Notes under the pieces: generated by a model | The model's input: the letters and a program-made list of their open reading frames with translations, nothing else | The model's database searches: none | Told to the model about the DNA's origin: nothing | Program-made: the position numbers and the translations under genes | Source of the DNA: Stomorhina lunata | Lineage: Eukaryota; Arthropoda; Insecta; Diptera; Rhiniidae | Reading direction: 5' to 3' | Assembly: GCA_933228675.1 (NCBI GenBank) | Contig: OW121743.1 | Coordinates: 80,398,363 to 80,462,362 of the forward strand | DNA: 64,000 bases | In this document: in pieces, positions 59,076 through 64,000 of the stretch | Position numbering within the stretch: position 1 is the stretch's first letter | How the letters are laid out: each line of letters begins with the position of its first letter

Positions 59076-60785
59076 TATGTCTAAGTTAATGTCTTAGTCT
59101 ATACCTTAGTCTATGTCTAGATCTTAGTCAATGTCTTAGTCTATGTCTTAGTCTATGTCTTAGTCTATATCTTAGTCTATGTCTTAGTCTATGTCTTAGT
59201 CTATGTCTTAGTCTATGTCTTAGTCTATGTCTTAGTCTATGTCTTAGTCTATGTCTTAGTCTATGTCTTAGTCTATGTCTTAGTCTATGTCTTAGTCTAT
59301 GTCTTAGTCTATATCTTAGTCTATGTCTTAGTCTATGTTTTAGTCTATGTCTTAGTCTATGTCTTAGTCTATGTCTTATTCTATGTCATAGTTTATGTCT
59401 TAGTCTATATCTAAGTCTATGTCTTAGTCTATGTCTTAGTCTATGTCTTGTCTATGTCTTAGTCTATGTCTTAGTCTATGTCTTGGTCTATGTCTTGGTC
59501 TATGTCTTAGTCTATGTTTTAGTCTATGTTTTAGTCTATGTCTTAGTCTATGTCTTAGTCTATGTCTTAGTCGATGTCTTAGTCTATGTCTTAGTCTATG
59601 TCTTAGTCTATGTCTTAGTCTATGTCTTGTCTATGTCTTAGTCTATGTCTTAGTCTATGTCTTAGTCTATGTCTTGGTCTATGTCTTGGTCTATGTCTTA
59701 GTCTATGTCTTAGTCTATGTCTTAGTCTATGTCTAAGTCTATGTCTTAGTCTATGTCTTAGTCTATGTCTTAGTCTATGTCTTAGTCTATGTCTTAGTCT
59801 ATATCATAGTCTATGTCTTAGTCTATGTCTTAGTCTATGTCTTAGTCTATGTCTTAGTTTATGTCTTAGTCTATGTCTTAGTCTATGTCATAGTCTATGC
59901 CTTAGTCTATGTCTTAGTCTATGTCTTAGACTATGTCTTAGTCTATGTCTTAGTCTATGTCTTAGTCTATGTCTTAGTCTATGTCTTAGTCTATGTCTTA
60001 GTCTATGTCTTAGTCTATGTCTTAGTCTATGTCTTAGTCTATGTCTTAGTCTATGTCTTAGTCTATGTCTTAGTCTATGTCTTAGTCTATGTCTTAGTCT
60101 ATGTCTTAGTCTATGTCTTAGTCTATGTCTTAGTCTATGTCTTAGTCTATGTCTTAGTCTATGTCTTAGTCTATGTCTTAGTCTATGTCTTAGTCTATGT
60201 CTTAGTCTATGTCTTAGTCTATGTCTTAGTCTATGTCTTAGTCTATATCTTAGTCTATGTCTTAGTCTATGTCTTAGTCTATGTTTTAGTCTATGTCTTA
60301 GTCTATGTCTTAGTCTATGTCTTAGTCTATGTCTTAGTCTATGTCTTAGTCTATGTCTTAGTCTATGTCTTAGTCTATGTCTTAGTCTATGTCTTAGTCT
60401 ATGTCTTAGTCTATGTCTTAGTCTATGTCTTAGTCTATGTCTTAGTCTATGTCTTAGTTTATGTCTTAGTCTATGTCTTAGTCTATGTCTTAGTCTATGT
60501 CTTAGTCTATGTCTTAGTCTATGTCTTAGTCTATGTCTTAGTCTATGTCTTAGTCTATGTCTTAGTCTATGTCTTAGTCTATGTCTTAGTCTATGTCTTA
60601 GTCTATGTCTTAGTCTATGTCTTAGTCTATGTCTTAGTCTATGTCTTAGTCTATGTCTTAGTCTATGTCTTAGTCTATGTCTTAGTCTATGTCTTAGTTT
60701 ATGTCTTAGTTTATGTCTTAGTCTACGTTTTAGTCTATGTATAAGTACATTTCATAGTCTATGCCTTAGTCTATTTTTTATTCCA
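59076..60785 (+). repeat. 12-bp tandem array (TTAGTCTATGTC), about 140 units
   Basis: Very uniform from 59900 to 60700, with variants at both ends. Because 12 is a multiple of 3, two forward frames never meet a stop: one reads Ser-Leu-Cys-Leu, the other Leu-Val-Tyr-Val. The apparent 393-codon protein at 59622-60803 and the 97-codon one at 59443-59736 are therefore products of periodicity. An 11-bp unit (TCTTGTC) occurs at about 59445 and 59624, followed by the same pair of TTGGTC variants, marking a ~179-bp block duplication. Confidence 0.97.
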
Positions 60786-62281
60786 TGTCAAGAAAAGCTT
60801 TGAGCAACTTTTCCCTAAAAGTTTTTGCTTGGCTTCATTCTATTATAAACTACACTCGTAAAAGTGTCTAGAAAATAGCCCCAGCCATAAAAAACGAGAT
60901 TTTCGAATACAACAAAAAAACCAATTGAATGATTAACTGCCTATAAAAACATGAAAAGAACAAAAAAAAAACTAATGAAACGAAATACAAAACCAATAAG
61001 TTTTCCTTACTCATCCTTTATCCTTTATACAAAAATCACAGAAAAAAAGGCCCAGACGACCAAGACCAACCAAAAGCGACCGCTGTAATGCTTTCCTGAT
61101 GATGGTTTGGCCGTGTTTCTGTCTGTCAGTAGTTTACAGTGTAAATTACCAAAAGTCGTAAATTTTAAAAGCAGTTACAGAAAAAAAATTGAAGTAAACA
61201 AATTTTCGTTTAAAGAAAATTTTTTCCCTGCTTCTCTTAGTTTAACTGACATTAAATAAACATTTATAATGGAATAAAAGAAAAAATAAAATTGTTAAGG
61301 ATTTCGGAAAAAAATGCACTCATTTACATAAAAATGGCAAAAGAAAATAGAAATGCGATGACAATATCAAGTGTTTTGTCAAAAGTTTTCATAGTTTTTG
61401 TATTTTTTTTAAAGGATTCTTGTGCTATTCATTTAAGTTATCAAAGGATGTTAAGGAAAAAAATATGAAGAAATTTTTTAAGTAGTTTTTTTGGGGAAAA
61501 GGGTTCAAATGCTTTAAAAAATTTCTGGAATTTGCATTTAAATTGTAGTTTTTAGATTTGATATTTAAAACTTATATGTATAATTTTAATTTTACAAAGC
61601 TTCTATGAAAATTTACAGTAAATTTTTTTTAACTGACATTAACTTGGTTCGTGCACACAGTAATTTTAGCTCGACAACTAAATCTTCAATAAAATGTTTT
61701 TCAGTTAATAATTTCAGGAGCATAAGATCTTTTTGTGACTAACCTTGTCCAAGATATTTTACTATAAGCTCTCATGCCTCGGTACCATAGATCAGAATAC
61801 TTTTTAAATAAGTGTTGTAATATTGGAATGAGCTTTGTCGATGTTGGAATGAGCTTTGTTTCTTCAAGCTTATTCCAAAATGTAAAAAAAAGGTCGACTT
61901 TTTTTATCAATAACTCAAAGACCTACATAATAAAAAAAAAACTATTTTACTTTTGAAGTGGTCTATTTTGATGCTCAATTACTCATCCTGTAAAAATACA
62001 GGGTGACCAAAGATCCAAAATTCAAAAAGCTTAATTCCTCCTTAAAAATTCTCTTATACATACTAATGCAATCGGACTTACAGTTTAGAAGAGAACTGTC
62101 CAAAAACACATACATTAGTATTTGCATTTGTAGTAAACAGCTTTGAAAGCTCTTACGGTGAAAGTTTAATCGAGCAAAAAACTCTAATCTGGCAGCACCG
62201 ACTTTGCAATGACAATTTTACGTAAGTGTGAGCGAGACAAACATAGTTGCGTCTAGTGTTTCGGTGTGAAAGCTCAAAAGC
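60786..62281. other. Single-copy DNA, no feature supported
   Basis: GGAATGAGCTTTGT is doubled at about 61826-61860. Overlapping frames on both strands at 61701-61956 have no recognised domain. Confidence 0.4.
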
Positions 62282-62302
62282 TCTTGTAAAAGCTTTTACA
62301 TA

Positions 62303-62461
62303 GTGCTGTAGAGCTGGACGGCTCCGATTTAGAAGATACAGACTTATTAAAGCTTTCTTCTTTCAAAATACCTTCTAATGTTGACGACTGTGGCAAATGT
62401 ATAATTGGCACAGGATTAGCACCTGGAACACTCGATCTTTTTACAGAGGAGGTGGTCTAAT
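62303..62461 (+). other. Possible small coding relic, unidentified
   Basis: A 50-codon open stretch follows a TAA and runs to consecutive stops TAA TAA. The translation has an unusually balanced composition for this window (ELDGSDLEDTDLL, then DDCGKCIIGTGLAPG, LDLFTEEVV). CTTTTACATAG just upstream could serve as a splice acceptor, though its pyrimidine tract is weak. I do not recognise the family. It may be an exon, a transposon fragment or chance; it lies about 240 bp left of a reverse-transcriptase relic. Confidence 0.25.
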
Positions 62462-62701
62462 AAAGTTGATAAATATAAGATAGATAAATATAAGATAAAG
62501 ACGAACGTTATTGATTTGATAAAAACAAGAGCGATTTGATCTTTCCTCGATCTTGATCTTTTGTCATTGTCTATCAAAAATTTGAAAACACGGATTATTA
62601 TGACCTCCTAAGAGACATTGGTTATTTGTGGACATACAATAAAAAATATTTGGATATAAAATAAAAAAATTTTGTGTCAAAAGTTTTGACTCAAAAAAAA
62701 A

Positions 62702-62929
62702 TTACTTCAAAGAAGAAGTAGGGCCAAATCAAGATCGTCTGTCTGTAATAGACTTTTCGCCAGTTGTACACTACAAGGCAGTGTTTCACCTCTCCTTACA
62801 TGGAATCTCCATCTTAACGATATTCTGGTATCCCTAGATGAGATTAGCTTAGAGGTTGTCAGATACCCAGAAGAAGTAAGCATAGGAGATAGTTCCAAAT
62901 TACTGAATACCCTCAGGCACATTCTTTAG
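62702..62929 (+). pseudogene. Non-LTR retrotransposon fragment: reverse-transcriptase core (decayed)
   Basis: The plus frame ending at TAG 62927-62929 reads LQGSVSPLL, then WNLHLNDIL, then VVRYPEEVSIGDS. This matches in order the LINE reverse-transcriptase signature PQGGVLSPLLW, N-DL/NDIL and the YADD box with its flanks, as in Jockey/R1-like elements. Proline-to-leucine and glycine-to-serine changes in the first block, an extra residue before W, and YPEE in place of catalytic YADD show it is inactive. Only about 65 residues are present; no start, no endonuclease and no thumb domain. The opposite-strand 71-codon frame 62707-62922 is its shadow. Confidence 0.6.
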
Positions 62930-63189
62930 ACGGCCCTTCTCGCTCTGGTGAAGTAGGTGAACCATAAGAGTATTATGCTAAATAAAAAAAAAAATAAAAT
63001 TATTTTCATTTTTGAGGAAACAGAAAATCCATTAGCAAAACCTACATAAGGACATAGGTTAGGGGCTCTAAGTCTCCTTCGAGGGCTCTAAATCTGTTTA
63101 CAGGTTAAGAAGCTGAAACATAATAAATAGATCAAACTATAGGTTGCAATTGTAAGTTGGTAGGTAATTTAATAGAACTCGATGTGAAG

Positions 63190-63935
63190 ATTTCAATGAT
63201 ACAGGTATTCTGATGACCCAGTAGTTTGAGATGACTCAGAAGTTCATAATGATTCGCCAGTTATAGATGACCCAGCCATTCGGGCTGAAGCAGCAGTGGA
63301 AATTAACTCAACATTTCGTGATGACTCAGCAGTACGAAATGACTCAGCAGTTCAAGATGACTCAGCAGCTCAAGATGACTCAGTAGTTCGAAATGATTTA
63401 GTAGTTCAATGACTTAGTAGTTTGGGATGATTTAGCACTTCAAGATCAATTAACAGTTCAAGATGATTTGACTGTACCAGATGACTCATCAGTTCAAGAT
63501 GACTCAGGAGTACAGAACGATTAAGTATTTCGATATGATTTAGTGATTCAAGATGACTTAGTAGATCAAGATGAATCAGGAGTTTCAAATGACTCAGCAG
63601 TTTGAAATGTTCAAATTACTAAAATGAATCAGCAGTTCAAGATGACTCAGTAGTTCGAGATGATTCAGCAGTTTAAGACAAGACAAGATGAATTGACTGT
63701 ACGAGATGACACATCAGTTCAAGATGGCTCAGCAGAACAGGATGACTTAGCATTTCGAGTTGATTTAGGAATTCAAGATGACTCCGAAGTTCATAATGAT
63801 TCAGCTGTTCAAAATGAATCAGAAGTTCGAGATTACTTACCAATTAAAGATAACTTCAAGATGATTTGACTCTACGAGATGAGTCTTTAGTTCAAGATGA
63901 CACGGCATTTTGAGATGACTCAGCAGAACGAGACG
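63190..63935 (+). repeat. 18-bp minisatellite with TGACTCA heptamers
   Basis: Approximate unit GTTCAAGATGACTCAGCA with GTTCGA, GATTTAG and GAATCAG variants and indels. One forward reading gives Val-Gln-Asp-Asp-Ser-Ala repeats, as in the 69-codon frame at 63660-63869, but the phase is broken several times. About ten perfect TGACTCA heptamers are present, the AP-1/bZIP consensus. The minus frame 63406-63588 is the shadow. Could be a decayed repetitive coding region or plain minisatellite. Confidence 0.85.
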
Positions 63936-64000
63936 AACCTGTATTTTTATGTACAGCTTATGTAGGTGTCAAGGCCACATGGGAAAAGAAGATAACATTT

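Noticed and set aside
59622..60803. 393-codon open frame of Ser-Leu-Cys-Leu repeats
   Set aside because: The 12-bp unit is a multiple of three with no stop in two forward frames, so openness is automatic. No start context, no domain and no non-repetitive coding sequence supports a gene.
61701..61956. Overlapping plus and minus frames as an exon
   Set aside because: No recognised domain on either strand, and the similar lengths are explained by few stops in a short stretch.

Overview
The window is very AT-rich, repeat-dominated eukaryotic DNA in which I find no intact protein-coding gene, no tRNA, no rRNA and no CRISPR. It most resembles intergenic, giant-intron or heterochromatin-like DNA of an insect, probably a higher (brachyceran, perhaps calyptrate) fly. 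The main reason is several dispersed elements carrying a (GTCY)n microsatellite, a hairpin near one end and the terminus CTTACTTGTTTTT. This layout is known from dipteran mini-me/DINE-1 (Helentron-related) elements. The species cannot be told from the sequence.

Roughly 40% of the window is tandem minisatellite with short units (28-31 bp). These arrays lie at about 1-0.9, 9.0-10.4, 13.8-15.2, 17.3-19.3, 20.5-21.1, 21.9-25.2, 26.5-28.6, 29.1-31.2, 41.6-43.9, 45.0-48.0, 49.3-52.2 and 54.2-57.7 kb. They differ in sequence but share a design: a CTATA-type box plus one or two A/T dyads (AAAATTTT, or A3T5-N-A5T3) per unit. The youngest looking one, 54.2-57.7 kb, holds about 110 almost identical 31-bp units. 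Other tandem repeats are a ~360-bp satellite (32.3-34.5 kb), a 12-bp array (59.1-60.8 kb) and an 18-bp array with AP-1-like TGACTCA heptamers (63.2-63.9 kb).

Between the arrays lie dispersed elements. There are four Helentron-like copies plus one fragment (2.9-5.6, 7.6-8.3, 13.0-13.7, 15.5, 37.8-38.6 kb). A MITE-like family of about 310 bp with ~35-bp terminal inverted repeats has four copies (1.8, 10.6, 35.2, 40.3 kb). Two further two-copy repeats lie at 8.65/12.55 kb and 14.8/36.1 kb. Two decayed non-LTR retrotransposon reverse-transcriptase fragments lie at 38.7 and 62.7 kb. Inverted repeats flank two of the Helentron-like copies, and a larger inverted arrangement spans about 7.6-13.7 kb.

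Nearly all long open frames in the window are by-products of the tandem repeats (unit lengths and lack of stops), not genes. The remaining single-copy DNA is AT-rich with no supported feature and is listed as such.
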